From: Haloarcula marismortui ATCC 43049
GTDB lineage: Archaea > Halobacteriota > Halobacteria > Halobacteriales > Haloarculaceae
Length of the DNA stretch: 64,000 nt
Assembly: GCF_000011085.1 (NCBI RefSeq)
Contig: NC_006396.1
Location: 2,480,001-2,544,000 of the forward strand
Reading direction: 5' to 3'
Part shown: positions 51,326-60,241 of the stretch, one piece after another
How the letters are laid out: each line of letters opens with the position of its first letter
Position numbering within the stretch: position 1 is the stretch's first letter
Program-made: the position numbers and the translations under genes
The notes under the pieces: generated by a model
Database searches by the model: none
Seen by the model: only the letters and a program-made list of their open reading frames with translations
Told to the model about the DNA's origin: nothing

Positions 51326-52411
51326 TCAGGCTTCCGGTTCGAACACGTCGGGGTTTGCCGCCCCTTCGCGGTTGATGATGGCCATCGTGCCCTTGCGGGC
51401 GACCCGGGAGAGCGCGTGGTCGACCAGTTTGATGGGTCCAGGCACCTCGGCGTGGAGCGTGGCGATGGCACAGGACCCCGGCTTGACCGGCGTGGTCTGG
51501 ACGTACCTGTTCGGCGGCCCGGCGATAGAGCCCTGCTGCCAGACCTCGTCCCAGACGGACCCGATGGGGTGGAAACTGGAGTCGAGGTTCGGGCCGCCGG
51601 TCACGAAGTACACCCGGGCTGTCTCACCCACCTGCATGCTCGGCGAACCGTGTCGGTCCGGCGTGATGGCGTACTTTTCGCCGTTCATCAGGACGTACGT
51701 CGGCTCTTCGGCCGCCATCGCCTCCATGTCGAAGTCGTGGTGCCCCTTCTCGCCGGTGTCGCCGGTAGTGTACAGTTCGTGTTGGCCGAAGTAGAACTCG
51801 TGGTCCACTTCGGGGAGCCCCTCTTTCGGCTCGACGAGTATCATCCCGAACATCCCCGAGGAGATGTGCATATCGAGGTTCGGGACGGCACAGTGGTAGA
51901 TGAACGCGCCGGGGTAGGTAGCCTTGAACCGGAACGTCTTGGTCTGGCCCGGCGTGACCATCGACGCCTCAGCACCGCCACCGGGGCCGCGGACGGCGTG
52001 GAGGTCGATGTTGTGGGGCATCGAGTTCCCCTCCTCGTTCGTGATGGTGAGTTCGACGGTGTCGCCCCGGCGAACCCGAATCATCGGGCCGGGGATCTGG
52101 TCGCCGAACGTCATGTACGTGTAGGTGACGCCCGGCTCGATCTCTGCGACCTGCTCTTTGGTGGTCATCTCGACCGACACGGTCTTTGGCTCCGACCGGT
52201 CGATGGGGTCCGGGATCGCGGTCGGGTCCGCGGCAATACGGTCGACGTCGGTCTGTTGTGCGGCGTTCATAGCTGGCTCCTGTGGAGTCGTCTCCGCTTC
52301 GGTCGCTTGCTCTTTTGCGCCTGGCGCGCTGGCACAGCCCGCGAGTGCGGCCGTGCCGACGCCCAGGGCTTCTAACACCCGCCTCCGCGTCGCCGTCGGA
52401 ATGGTTGACAT
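51326..52411 (-). CDS. nirK: Copper-containing nitrite reductase NirK
   Basis: NirK reduces nitrite to nitric oxide in denitrification. After a twin-Arg, lipobox-type leader ([18 protein letters not shown], Cys26), two cupredoxin domains follow. Type 1 copper ligands are His133, Cys174, His182 and Met187; type 2 ligands are His138, His173 and His332; the catalytic Asp136 (in HNIDLHA) and His281 (in [10 protein letters not shown]) are present. The protein should be anchored outside the membrane. No nor, nos or azurin gene is adjacent, so nirK is a lone unit here. Its promoter holds a TATA box and a palindrome, pointing to regulation by oxygen or nitrate/NO. Confidence 0.96.
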   Translation of the reverse strand: MSTIPTATRRRVLEALGVGTAALAGCASAPGAKEQATEAETTPQEPAMNAAQQTDVDRIAADPTAIPDPIDRSEPKTVSVEMTTKEQVAEIEPGVTYTYMTFGDQIPGPMIRVRRGDTVELTITNEEGNSMPHNIDLHAVRGPGGGAEASMVTPGQTKTFRFKATYPGAFIYHCAVPNLDMHISSGMFGMILVEPKEGLPEVDHEFYFGQHELYTTGDTGEKGHHDFDMEAMAAEEPTYVLMNGEKYAITPDRHGSPSMQVGETARVYFVTGGPNLDSSFHPIGSVWDEVWQQGSIAGPPNRYVQTTPVKPGSCAIATLHAEVPGPIKLVDHALSRVARKGTMAIINREGAANPDVFEPEA

Positions 52412-52453
52412 GGGGAGGTCACTTCCTACAGATTGGACTCAGTGCGTGACCTG

Positions 52454-52460
52454 TATATAT
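52454..52460 (-). promoter_or_regulatory. TATA box of nirK
   Basis: The palindromic-looking TATATAT at 52454-52460 lies about 46 bases ahead of the nirK ATG. A start near 52430 would give a leader of about 19 bases. Confidence 0.5.
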
Positions 52461-52489
52461 GGGGCCGGCAGATCTCAGCCGCTGAGACG

Positions 52490-52510
52490 CGTTCTTACGC
52501 GGTAAGAACG
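52490..52510. promoter_or_regulatory. Palindrome upstream of the nirK promoter
   Basis: Nine-base arms CGTTCTTAC (52490-52498) and GTAAGAACG (52502-52510) flank the three bases GCG, all matches perfect. Its centre is 43 bases beyond the TATA box, on the upstream side for nirK, where an archaeal activator would bind. A homodimeric regulator of denitrification (NarO/DmsR/NarR class, known in other haloarchaea) is the most likely ligand, though the sequence is not identical to the NarO motif as I recall it. Confidence 0.55.
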
Positions 52511-52725
52511 ACAGTGAACGTGTTCGGGTCGGTGGTAAAGCATGGCGTCTAGAACCGGTAGCATATCTTAATTTCTAGATATGACAACCGACTGGCGACT
52601 GTCGTGCAGTAGCTCGGCCGGAAACTTCGAGTCGGCATCCATTTGAGCGCTGACCGTCTCCGTGATACTATGAATACGAGTTCGCCATATTTCGGCAGTC
52701 GAGACGCTCCCGGTGTGTGGTAACC

Positions 52726-53517
52726 ATGTCGGGCAAAGACGACTACTACAACAGAGCGAAGCAGGAAGGGTACCGCGCGCGGTCGGCGTACAAACTGCAG
52801 CAGTTAGACGACACGGCCGGCCTCCTCGGCGAGGGGCGGACCGTCGTTGACCTCGGTGCTGCACCCGGCGGCTGGATGCAGGTCGCGGCCGAGCGCATCG
52901 GCGAACGCGGGACGCTTGTCGGCGTCGACCGCCAGACAATCGACGACTTGGAGGACCCCGAACCGACCGTCGAGTACGTCCGCGGCGACATGACCGAGGA
53001 CAGCACGAAAGACGAGATCCGCGAGATCGTCGGGGAAAGCGACGGTAGCGGTGGCCCGGTCGACGTTGTCATCTCAGACATGGCTCCGAACATGACCGGG
53101 CAGTACGACCTCGACCACGCCCGGTCGGTCCATCTGGTCCGGCAGGCCTTCGAGGTCGCGACGGACCTGCTCGACGCCGGCGGGGACTTCTGTGCGAAGG
53201 TGTTCGACGGACAGGACCTCGATGACCTCATCGCCGACATCGAACCGGAGTTCGAGTACGTCCGCGAGGTCCGTCCCGACGCCTCGCGGGACTCCTCCTC
53301 GGAGCTGTATCTGGTGGCGAAACACCGCCTGACTGGGCCGGTCCGCGAGGGTGACATCGTCGAAGCCACTATCGAGGATATCGGTGAGGAGGGCGACGGT
53401 ATCGCCAAGGTCGAGAACTTCACTGTGTTCGTCAGCGGCGTCGAGGACGGCGAAACGGTCGAGGTCCGAATCGATGACGTGAAACCACGGTACGCGTTCG
53501 CCGAACCGGTCGAATAA
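52726..53517 (+). CDS. rlmE: 23S rRNA 2'-O-methyltransferase RlmE (RrmJ/FtsJ) with TRAM domain
   Basis: The methyltransferase modifies the ribose of a 23S rRNA A-loop uridine. The family signature RSAYKLQQLDD, the SAM motif VVDLGAAPGGWMQVAAERIG and the K-D-K-E set (Lys24 region, SDMAPNMTG, LVAKH) are visible in residues 1-200. A C-terminal TRAM domain (residues ~205-260; GDIVEATIEDIGEEGDGIAK, FVSGVEDGETV) is a haloarchaeal addition that may hold rRNA. ATG at 52726 matches the MSGKDDYYNRAKQEGYRARS start. It is a single gene. Confidence 0.95.
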   Translation: MSGKDDYYNRAKQEGYRARSAYKLQQLDDTAGLLGEGRTVVDLGAAPGGWMQVAAERIGERGTLVGVDRQTIDDLEDPEPTVEYVRGDMTEDSTKDEIREIVGESDGSGGPVDVVISDMAPNMTGQYDLDHARSVHLVRQAFEVATDLLDAGGDFCAKVFDGQDLDDLIADIEPEFEYVREVRPDASRDSSSELYLVAKHRLTGPVREGDIVEATIEDIGEEGDGIAKVENFTVFVSGVEDGETVEVRIDDVKPRYAFAEPVE

Positions 53518-53534
53518 GCCGCTTCCAGTCGTTT

Positions 53535-54233
53535 TTAATCGGCGCTCGCCGGGGTCGTAACGACGTTGTTTCGCCGAGCAAAGCCGACGACAGCGTAGAC
53601 GAACGGCGTGTCGAGAACGGCGATAGCGACTTTTAGCAGGTACTGGCCGACGATGAGTGCCAGCGCCTCGCTCGGCGGGACGCCCTGAAACAGGACGAAG
53701 CCGACGCCGATGAAGATGACCGTATCGATAAGCTGGCTGGTGGCTGTCGAGCCGATGTTCCGGAGCCAGAGCTTCTTGCCGTCTGTTTGGTCTCTGAGCC
53801 AGTGGAAGACGAACACATCCCAGTTTTGGCTTATGAGGTAGGCCGACAGGCTGGCGACGACGATGGCCGTGCTGGCCCCGAGGACGTTCCGGAAGGCTGC
53901 GAGGTCGACCGGCTGTGCCGCCTGCGGGAGGCCGGGCGCGAAGATGGTGCTCCAGACCAGCGCCAGCAGGACGAAGTTCATCGCGAAGCCGACGTTGACG
54001 ACGACAGTCGCGGCCCGGCGGCCGTACAGCTCGGCGTAGCAGTCGGACGCGAAGAACGTCAGCGCGTACGCCAGCGCGGCCCCGGGCAGGACGAGCGTCG
54101 ACCCCGCAAGCGGGAGCGAGAACGGCAGCGAGAACGCGAGTAGCTTCGAGGCCGTCACCTGTGAGGTGACCAGCGCTGTCACGAACAGCGCGACGAGACC
54201 GACGCGCACCGCCTCCGACCGCTCACTGGTCAT
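53535..54233 (-). CDS. VUT family (DUF165/YhhQ-like) putative queuosine/archaeosine precursor transporter
   Basis: The 232-residue protein has six hydrophobic helices and the VUT-family signature FFASDCYAELYGRRAATVVV, together with QNWDVFVFHWLRD and SQLIDTVIFIGVGFV. Bacterial relatives (YhhQ) carry 7-cyano-7-deazaguanine or 7-aminomethyl-7-deazaguanine; in archaea the same precursors feed archaeosine synthesis. The ATG at 54233 lies inside the last codons of the RHH gene (11-base overlap). It converges on rlmE. Confidence 0.87.
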   Translation of the reverse strand: MTSERSEAVRVGLVALFVTALVTSQVTASKLLAFSLPFSLPLAGSTLVLPGAALAYALTFFASDCYAELYGRRAATVVVNVGFAMNFVLLALVWSTIFAPGLPQAAQPVDLAAFRNVLGASTAIVVASLSAYLISQNWDVFVFHWLRDQTDGKKLWLRNIGSTATSQLIDTVIFIGVGFVLFQGVPPSEALALIVGQYLLKVAIAVLDTPFVYAVVGFARRNNVVTTPASAD

Positions 54234-54399
54234 CGTCGAGTCGTCCCTGGCGTTTATCGATGTCGTCGAGCATGTCAAGGGTCTTTCGTACCGAGGCGCG
54301 GATAGCCTCGCTCCGGTTGACGAACTTCCCGTCTTCGCCGACGTGCTTGTCGATGTCGTCCAGCAGTTCGGCCGGGACTTCGACGCTTATCTTGGGCAT
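54223..54399 (-). CDS. Ribbon-helix-helix (CopG-type) DNA-binding protein
   Basis: The 58-residue protein begins with the strand MPKISVEVPAELLDDIDKHV and goes on GEDGKFVNRSEAIRASVRKT, an intact ribbon-helix-helix motif with the FVNRSEAIR turn. It is likely a dimeric DNA-binding protein. The acidic tail (DKRQGRLDDDQ) is haloarchaeal. The gene overlaps the start of the downstream transporter gene by 11 bases, so the pair is translated together and it may be its autoregulator. It is too short for most open-frame lists. Confidence 0.85.
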   Translation of the reverse strand: MPKISVEVPAELLDDIDKHVGEDGKFVNRSEAIRASVRKTLDMLDDIDKRQGRLDDDQ

Positions 54400-54665
54400 A
54401 TCTGAGGAATATACCGGGCATAAGCTTAGCCACTGTGGTTTATTGACCGGACGTATCGACTCGCAGGCGATCTCCAGACACCACGAGGGCTACTGCACTC
54501 ACGACAGGCCGGATGGCGGAAAAGCCCAGATTTCGGCCAGTAGAGGAGCGTCTCGCGGGGCTGCTATCGGGATTTCAGGTCGTTACGAGTAGCACTGCGC
54601 GTTCCACGACTGCGACCGCGGCGCGATAATCGTCGAGGTTCACGACTCGGCGCTGCACACAGCTA

Positions 54666-56861
54666 TCAGTCAGCCGGTTCGCTTCGGCGGTTCGTCGTCC
54701 GCCGGCCGCCAAGCGTGTACACCCAGAGGATGCCGAGCCCAAGCATGTACGCCAGCGCTGTTGGAATGCCGACGATAAACATCGTGAAGATGCCGCTGGG
54801 CGAGAGAATTGCCGAGAGGGCGACGATAGCGATGACGACCTCCCGCCAGCGCTCGTACATCAGGCGGAACGGGATGATGCCGCCCTTGTGGAAGAGGAAC
54901 ATCGTCACCGGAATCTCAGCCAGCAGGCCGATGCCGATGGTGAGGAAGAACACGAGCCAACCGAAGTTGCTCACCCGGTAGGCGATGACCATGTTCGAGT
55001 TCAGCTGGTCGTAGGCGATCCAGGAGATTGTCGTCGGGGCCACGTAGAGGAACCCGAGCAGGCTTCCGCCGATGAGTGCGGCGAACAGCGTCCCGCCCCA
55101 GATGCCGAGGATATTGCGGTTCCCGATGACGAGGCCGCGCTCACGCATCGCCGGCCACGCGAAGTACAGCACCACGGGGATGACCGAGACAGCGCCGAGT
55201 ATCGTCGAGAACTTGACGATAAACACGAGGTGCTCGACGGGGTGGAGCGTGACGATGCTCACGTCAGCGGCCATCTCCGGCGGGAGCCGGCTGACGAACG
55301 TCCGCTGTATCGACCCGATGCCGCCCTGATAGAGGAACAGGAACGCGGCGGCGAGCACCGCCCCGAAGATGCCCAGAATCACGAACGCCCGGGAAGCCAG
55401 CGCACTGAGGATGAACTGGATGTCGTAGTAGTAGCCGCCGATCTCGTCTTCAGTGGTCTCGTCCTCGGTGAAGGCGTCGACCATGCCAGCGGTCGTCGAG
55501 GTGAACACGCCTGCGTCTTCCTCGTCCGCTTCGGCGGTCCCGTCGGCACCGTCGCCCTCGCCCTCCGGCTCTGGGTCGTCCTGGTGGGCCATGTCCCAGC
55601 GGTCGAGGACGGCCTGAGCTTTCTCCTTGTTGTCGTCCGCAAGAGCGCTGTCGGCGTGAGCAAGCGCCTCGTCCTCGGTCATCTCCTCGAACACTTCGGG
55701 GGGCGCGACCTCGACGGCCGAGGCATTGAGTTCCTCGATGTCGATGGCCGTCGGGTCGCCGACCCGACCGGGACCGGCTTTCTCTGAGAGGGCGGTCAGG
55801 ACGTGGTAGTACAGAACAGCAACAGCACCGATGACGCCGAATACGGCGGCGAGAAGTACTGCTGTCCTCTCGACCGGCAGCCCGAACAGCGCCGGCGGCT
55901 GAATGTCGCCGGTGAGACGGTCGGACGGGAATACTTCGGCGAACTGCTGGATGTACTGGAATGCTGGCGTCGCCAAGACGTAGTACACCACACCGCCGCC
56001 CAGCACTGCACCGCCGAGAATCGTGTTCCAGTGCCCGCGGGCGACGTTCCACGTACTGACGAGGTCACCGGAGCGACGGACCAGCATCGCGAGCTTCGCC
56101 AGCGCGAGGCTGATACCGTAGAGGCCACACAGCGGCGCGGCCCACATAATCTGGGTGAAGGGGTCCGGCGGCGAGAACAGCGCGCCGAAGGCGAAAATCC
56201 CCATCACTGCGTAGCGCCACTTGTCCCGGAACGTCTCGTAGGGGACGATTTCGGTGTAGGAAAGCACCGTCATCACGAGCGGCAACTGGGCGGCGAGCCC
56301 GAAGGAGACGGCCAGCAGGAAGACGAACTGGAACCACTTGACGATGGAGTACTGCGGCGTGAAGCCTGCTTTGAAGGCATCTCCGGCGAGGAAGTTGAAC
56401 ATCAGCGGGAAGAACAGCTCGTAGGCGTAGGCGACACCGCCGAAAAACAGGCCCAGACTTATTGTGACAAACAGCGAACCCTTCCATGTCGGGATGTGCT
56501 CGGCCGGCCACCAGCCGCGCTGGCGAAGCCCGTCGCGGCCGAAGTAGATCAGCAGCGGCAACGACATGAGAATCCCGATGACGGCTCCGATTTTCACCTG
56601 CAGGAGGATCACGTCGAACGGCGTGACCGCGACGATGCTCGTGGCCTCCTGTGTGGTGAGGTCCATCTGCGAGTACAGGAGATCGGCACGCAGCGTGTCC
56701 CAGACGCCGTACTGCAGTCCCATGATCGTGCCGATCATCCCGATGACGAAGACGATGAACACCTTCTGGAGGTGCACCTGCGCCGAGCGAAGCATCGCGC
56801 CGAGCGTCGCGCGCCCGCTCTGGACCGTCTGGACGGTGTCCTCGTCGATAGCACTCGCCAT
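54666..56861 (-). CDS. tatCt: Twin-arginine translocase TatCt (double TatC fusion)
   Basis: This haloarchaeal Tat subunit fuses two TatC-like domains. The first (residues ~1-270) has VQSGRATLGAMLRSAQVHLQ, a large loop and FRDKWRYAVMGIFAFGALFS. The second (residues ~473-720) has QFILSALASRAFVILGIFGA, LVIGNRNILGIWGGTLFAAL and MYERWREVVIAIVALSAILS. They are joined by two further membrane segments and an acidic cytoplasmic linker. TatC recognises the RR signal of folded proteins; in haloarchaea TatCt is essential. The ATG at 56861 is preferred, with an in-frame alternative at 56903. It is divergent from tatCo. Confidence 0.94.
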   Translation of the reverse strand: MASAIDEDTVQTVQSGRATLGAMLRSAQVHLQKVFIVFVIGMIGTIMGLQYGVWDTLRADLLYSQMDLTTQEATSIVAVTPFDVILLQVKIGAVIGILMSLPLLIYFGRDGLRQRGWWPAEHIPTWKGSLFVTISLGLFFGGVAYAYELFFPLMFNFLAGDAFKAGFTPQYSIVKWFQFVFLLAVSFGLAAQLPLVMTVLSYTEIVPYETFRDKWRYAVMGIFAFGALFSPPDPFTQIMWAAPLCGLYGISLALAKLAMLVRRSGDLVSTWNVARGHWNTILGGAVLGGGVVYYVLATPAFQYIQQFAEVFPSDRLTGDIQPPALFGLPVERTAVLLAAVFGVIGAVAVLYYHVLTALSEKAGPGRVGDPTAIDIEELNASAVEVAPPEVFEEMTEDEALAHADSALADDNKEKAQAVLDRWDMAHQDDPEPEGEGDGADGTAEADEEDAGVFTSTTAGMVDAFTEDETTEDEIGGYYYDIQFILSALASRAFVILGIFGAVLAAAFLFLYQGGIGSIQRTFVSRLPPEMAADVSIVTLHPVEHLVFIVKFSTILGAVSVIPVVLYFAWPAMRERGLVIGNRNILGIWGGTLFAALIGGSLLGFLYVAPTTISWIAYDQLNSNMVIAYRVSNFGWLVFFLTIGIGLLAEIPVTMFLFHKGGIIPFRLMYERWREVVIAIVALSAILSPSGIFTMFIVGIPTALAYMLGLGILWVYTLGGRRTTNRRSEPAD

Positions 56862-56965
56862 CTTCTCTGTGCCTAGCCCAGTGGGCGTTATCAATTTATT
56901 CATCCCGGTGACGGCCACTGCTCGAAAAGAAAGTTTACAACACCCACCGTCTAAGCCCGGGACAG

Positions 56966-58585
56966 ATGGAGGACGGTGACGCAGACGACGAGCGGCGCAG
57001 GCCCGATGAGCCGCCACTACCGTCCGATGACGAATCCGACGATTCGTCAATCCCCACCGACCCCGTGGCCGAGGCCGATGCCGATCGGGAGACGGACGAC
57101 GTGACGGGTCCCGGTCCAGCGCCGGCCGGCGGTGACGAGGACGCTGTTGGCTCTCACGCTGCTCCAATCGAATCCGAATCCAGTGCGGGACTGTTCGACC
57201 GGGATGCGTCCGATATCTCCGCTGCTGTCCCGGCGGACGTTCCGACCGACTGGGGCAAGTCGACGCCGTCACCGGCTGGTGCCGGTGGTGCCGCGCCGAC
57301 GACAGGCGGCGGGAACGCGCCCACCTACGACCCGGACGCCGACATCGTCGACGAGGGTGCCCCTGACGACGAGGAGATGCCGCTGGCCGACCACGTCGAG
57401 GAGATGGCGATGCGGCTGTTCGTCGTTGTCGGCGTGATGGCCGTCGTCGCCGTTATCGCCCTGCCGTACTCCGACGAACTCATCAACTTCCTGTGGTACT
57501 CCTTCCTCGATGGCCCGGCAAGCCAATGCGGTCAGGTCGCGACGAATGCCGATGGCAGTGTCGTCGAAGGGGCGGACTGTCCGAACGTGTACAACCCGCT
57601 CGCGCTGATTCTGGCGCGGCTGAAAGTGTCCTCGCTAGTCGGCTTTATCGTCGCCTTGCCGGTGTTCGTCTACCAGACGTACCTGTTCATGCGACCGGGG
57701 CTGTACCCCCGCGAGCGACGCTACTATCTGGCCGCGGTTCCGACAAGCCTCGTTCTCGCAGCTGTCGGCGTCGGCTTCGCGTACTTCGCCGTGTTGCGGG
57801 CGATGTTCGATTACTTCATTACCTACTCTGACCGCGCGGCCGACCTGGCCTTCGGCCTGAGCGAGACGTTCAACCTCATCATCCTGATGCTGGGGCTGTT
57901 CGCGCTCATCTTCCAGATTCCGCTGTTCGTGATGCTTGCAGTGATGATGGGCGTGACGACCCGCCAGTGGCTGCAGGACCGGCGGCTGTACTTCTGGGGT
58001 GGCTTCGCCGCTGTGGCGTTCCTGTTCAGCCCGGACCCGACCGGGATGGCCCCGCTGATGGTCGCCGTGACGATGATCGGCCTGTTCGAGGGCACCCTGC
58101 TGCTCCTTCGCTGGACCGGCAGCACGTCGCCGGTCCCGACGGCGGACGACCTCGCCGCTCGCCGCCCGGTCGCGTGGCTGACCGCCGGTATCGCCGGCTA
58201 CGTCCTCAGCCCCGCGCCGGTCCCGACGGGCTACTACGAGCAACTGCCAGCCACAGTTACTGAGACGCTTGCAGCCGTCGGCCTCGGGAACGCCACGCCG
58301 ATGCTTGTCGGCGGCGGGATGATCGTCCTGTTCGAGGCGCTGGCGTACGCGAACAAGAACTACTACGGCTCGGTCAAACTCTGGCGCGGGTTCCGGGCCG
58401 CCCGCCTGCCGGTGTGGGCCGTCGCCATCGTCGTCGGCTACCTCGGCAGCCCCGACCCGACGCTGTTCCGCCTCATCAACCAGTTCAGCCTCCCGAGAAA
58501 CGCCGCAATCGCCGTCGCTGCCGGCCTCGTCCTCCTCTATGAGGGGACCATCGCCGTCGCGCGCTGGCGAAGCCGGGAGGAATAA
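56966..58585 (+). CDS. tatCo: Twin-arginine translocase TatCo
   Basis: This is the single-domain TatC, preceded by a 140-residue, disordered, acidic N-terminus. The TatC core (residues ~140-370) has MPLADHVEEMAMRLFVVVGV, the conserved loop and the LYPRERRYYLAAVPTSLVLA segment. Five or so extra helices follow, in place of the usual six-helix end, giving 539 residues; Haloferax TatCo is shorter. It forms the tatCt/tatCo pair, with just over 100 bases between the starts. The tatA genes are not in this window. The next gene begins one base after the stop. Confidence 0.92.
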   Translation: MEDGDADDERRRPDEPPLPSDDESDDSSIPTDPVAEADADRETDDVTGPGPAPAGGDEDAVGSHAAPIESESSAGLFDRDASDISAAVPADVPTDWGKSTPSPAGAGGAAPTTGGGNAPTYDPDADIVDEGAPDDEEMPLADHVEEMAMRLFVVVGVMAVVAVIALPYSDELINFLWYSFLDGPASQCGQVATNADGSVVEGADCPNVYNPLALILARLKVSSLVGFIVALPVFVYQTYLFMRPGLYPRERRYYLAAVPTSLVLAAVGVGFAYFAVLRAMFDYFITYSDRAADLAFGLSETFNLIILMLGLFALIFQIPLFVMLAVMMGVTTRQWLQDRRLYFWGGFAAVAFLFSPDPTGMAPLMVAVTMIGLFEGTLLLLRWTGSTSPVPTADDLAARRPVAWLTAGIAGYVLSPAPVPTGYYEQLPATVTETLAAVGLGNATPMLVGGGMIVLFEALAYANKNYYGSVKLWRGFRAARLPVWAVAIVVGYLGSPDPTLFRLINQFSLPRNAAIAVAAGLVLLYEGTIAVARWRSREE

Positions 58586-58586
58586 A

Positions 58587-59216
58587 ATGGGGACCCTCCT
58601 CGTCGCCCGGCACGGCGAGACGACGTGGAACCGCGACGGTCGTATTCAGGGGTGGGCCCCGAGTCGGCTGACCGACCAGGGACAGAAGCAGGCCACGGCG
58701 CTCGGAACGTGGCTCGATGAGCGCTACGGCGTCGACCGCGTCTTCGCGTCGGACCTCCGACGCACCCGCGAGACGGCCGCCGCAGCCAACGACGGCTACG
58801 GTGGCCTGCCCGACCCTGAGTTCGAGACTGACTGGCGTGAGCGCGGCTTCGGAACCATGCAGGGCCTGTACGCGGAGGAACTGCTCGATGAGTTTCCCGG
58901 CCACGACCGGGACGCGAGCGTCATCTCACTCGATGCGGCCCCGGAAGGCGGCGAGGGCATCCCGACCTTCCGCGGACGGGTCGAGTCGGCCTGGGACCGG
59001 GCAATCGCGACCACCGACGCCGGTGAAACGACGCTGGTGGTCACCCACGGCGGCGTCATCAAGGTCTTGCTGGCGAAACTCACCGATGTGGACCCAGACG
59101 CGGCGCTGGCCAAAAGCTCACAGCCGAACTGCGCGGCCAATGAAATTCGATTGGATGCGGGCAGTCCCGAACTGGTCAGCGAAGAGATGACCGGCTGGCG
59201 GACGTTGCTGGACTGA
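58587..59216 (+). CDS. Histidine phosphatase (phosphoglycerate mutase-like)
   Basis: The 209-residue protein has the catalytic RHGETTWNRDGRIQGW motif (His9 phosphorylated) and VVTHGGVIKVLLAK with the second His. The core residues Arg, Glu and His of the family are kept. Substrates range from small phosphorylated metabolites to proteins; a cobalamin-related (CobC-like) role is possible but no cobalamin genes are near. It begins one base after the tatCo stop (TAAAATG), so is probably cotranscribed. Confidence 0.92.
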   Translation: MGTLLVARHGETTWNRDGRIQGWAPSRLTDQGQKQATALGTWLDERYGVDRVFASDLRRTRETAAAANDGYGGLPDPEFETDWRERGFGTMQGLYAEELLDEFPGHDRDASVISLDAAPEGGEGIPTFRGRVESAWDRAIATTDAGETTLVVTHGGVIKVLLAKLTDVDPDAALAKSSQPNCAANEIRLDAGSPELVSEEMTGWRTLLD

Positions 59217-59227
59217 GAGCGGCTTGC

Positions 59228-60100
59228 TCAGTCGACGGACGGATAGTCCGCGTCGAAAACGTTGCTGACCACGTCTTCTTCGGCTGATTCTTCTGTTTCC
59301 GGACTTACGCTGCCGGTTTCGTACCCGTGGAGGTCAAGCGTCACGTGGTCGAAGCCGCAGTCCTCGATGTGATCACGGGCGGTGCGAACGAAGTCAGGGT
59401 CGAGCGCGGTTTCGAGTTCTTCTTCGCCGACCTCGATGCGGGCGAGGCCGTCGTGGTCGCGCACGCGAAACTGCTCGAAGCCCCACGTCCGCAGGAGTCG
59501 CTCGGCCTTCTCGACGCGGGAGAGGCGCTCCTCGGTCACTTCGAGACCGGTCGGAATCCGCGAGGAGAGACACGCCATCGAGGGCTTGTCGGCGACCGAG
59601 AGGTCGTACTCGCGGGCGATTTCCCGGACCTCGGATTTCTCGATGTCGTGTTCCAGCAGCGGGGAGTAGGCGTCCAGTTCCTCGACGGCGCGCAGGCCAG
59701 GGCGGTGGCCCTCGCCCGTGTCGGAGGCGTTCGTCCCGTCACACACGATGTCGATGCCGAGTTCGCGGGCGCGGTCGTACATCGCCCCCAGCCGCATCGA
59801 CCGGCAGTGGTAACACCGCATGTCGTCGTTCTGCATGAACTCCTCGCTGTCGAGCTCGGAGAACTCCACGATTTCGTGACGGATGCCGATCTCCTCGGCG
59901 ACGCGAGTCGCGTCCGTCAGCTCGGCAGCGGGGAGGGTTTCAGATTTGGCGGTACAGGCGATGGCGTCGTCGCCGAGGGCGTCGTAAGCCAGTGCGGCGA
60001 CGACACTCGAATCGACCCCACCGGAGAAGGCGATAAGCACGCCGTCTCGCGACTTGAGGTCTTCGCGGGCGGCCGCTAGCTTCTCCGAAACAGCAGACAT
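59228..60100 (-). CDS. larE: ATP-dependent sacrificial sulfur transferase LarE
   Basis: LarE converts a nicotinic acid derivative to its thiocarboxylate for the nickel-pincer cofactor of lactate racemase LarA. The PP-loop ATP site is SGGVDSS (26-32), and KPSMACLSSRIP holds the conserved Cys that gives up its sulfur in some LarE. RCYHCRSMRLG adds two Cys, as in forms that bind an iron-sulfur cluster instead. At 290 residues it is of usual length. larA, larB and larC are not in this window. The ATG at 60100 (MSAVSEKLAAAREDLKS) fits the family. It converges on the phosphatase gene. Confidence 0.9.
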   Translation of the reverse strand: MSAVSEKLAAAREDLKSRDGVLIAFSGGVDSSVVAALAYDALGDDAIACTAKSETLPAAELTDATRVAEEIGIRHEIVEFSELDSEEFMQNDDMRCYHCRSMRLGAMYDRARELGIDIVCDGTNASDTGEGHRPGLRAVEELDAYSPLLEHDIEKSEVREIAREYDLSVADKPSMACLSSRIPTGLEVTEERLSRVEKAERLLRTWGFEQFRVRDHDGLARIEVGEEELETALDPDFVRTARDHIEDCGFDHVTLDLHGYETGSVSPETEESAEEDVVSNVFDADYPSVD

Positions 60101-60241
60101 AGAATTTCTTTCTCGGTGGAGCGCAAAAACGCCTTCGCGTTCGGTGTTCGGCTGGCCGGGCCGAGCGGTGTCGACCGCCCACTCCGCCGCCGGAGCCGCT
60201 GGCAACGGGTTTTTTCTCGCTGGCGTCGAATGGGCGGGCAG

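Larger units (their letters stand above)
52412..52725. other. Divergent intergenic region between nirK and rlmE
   Basis: This 314-base gap carries the nirK promoter (TATA 52454-52460) and several inverted repeats: 52490-52510, 52516-52525 (GAACGTGTTC), TCTAGAA/TTCTAGA at 52548-52554/52573-52579 and CATATCT/AGATATG at 52562-52568/52577-52583. The rlmE promoter must lie towards 52690. No gene is seen. Confidence 0.6.

Noticed and set aside
54592..54665. Tiny minus-strand frame (about 22-25 codons) just after tatCt, reading NLDDYRAAVAVVERAVLLVTT
   Set aside because: It looks protein-like, but it is too short and lacks a start signal to claim as a gene.
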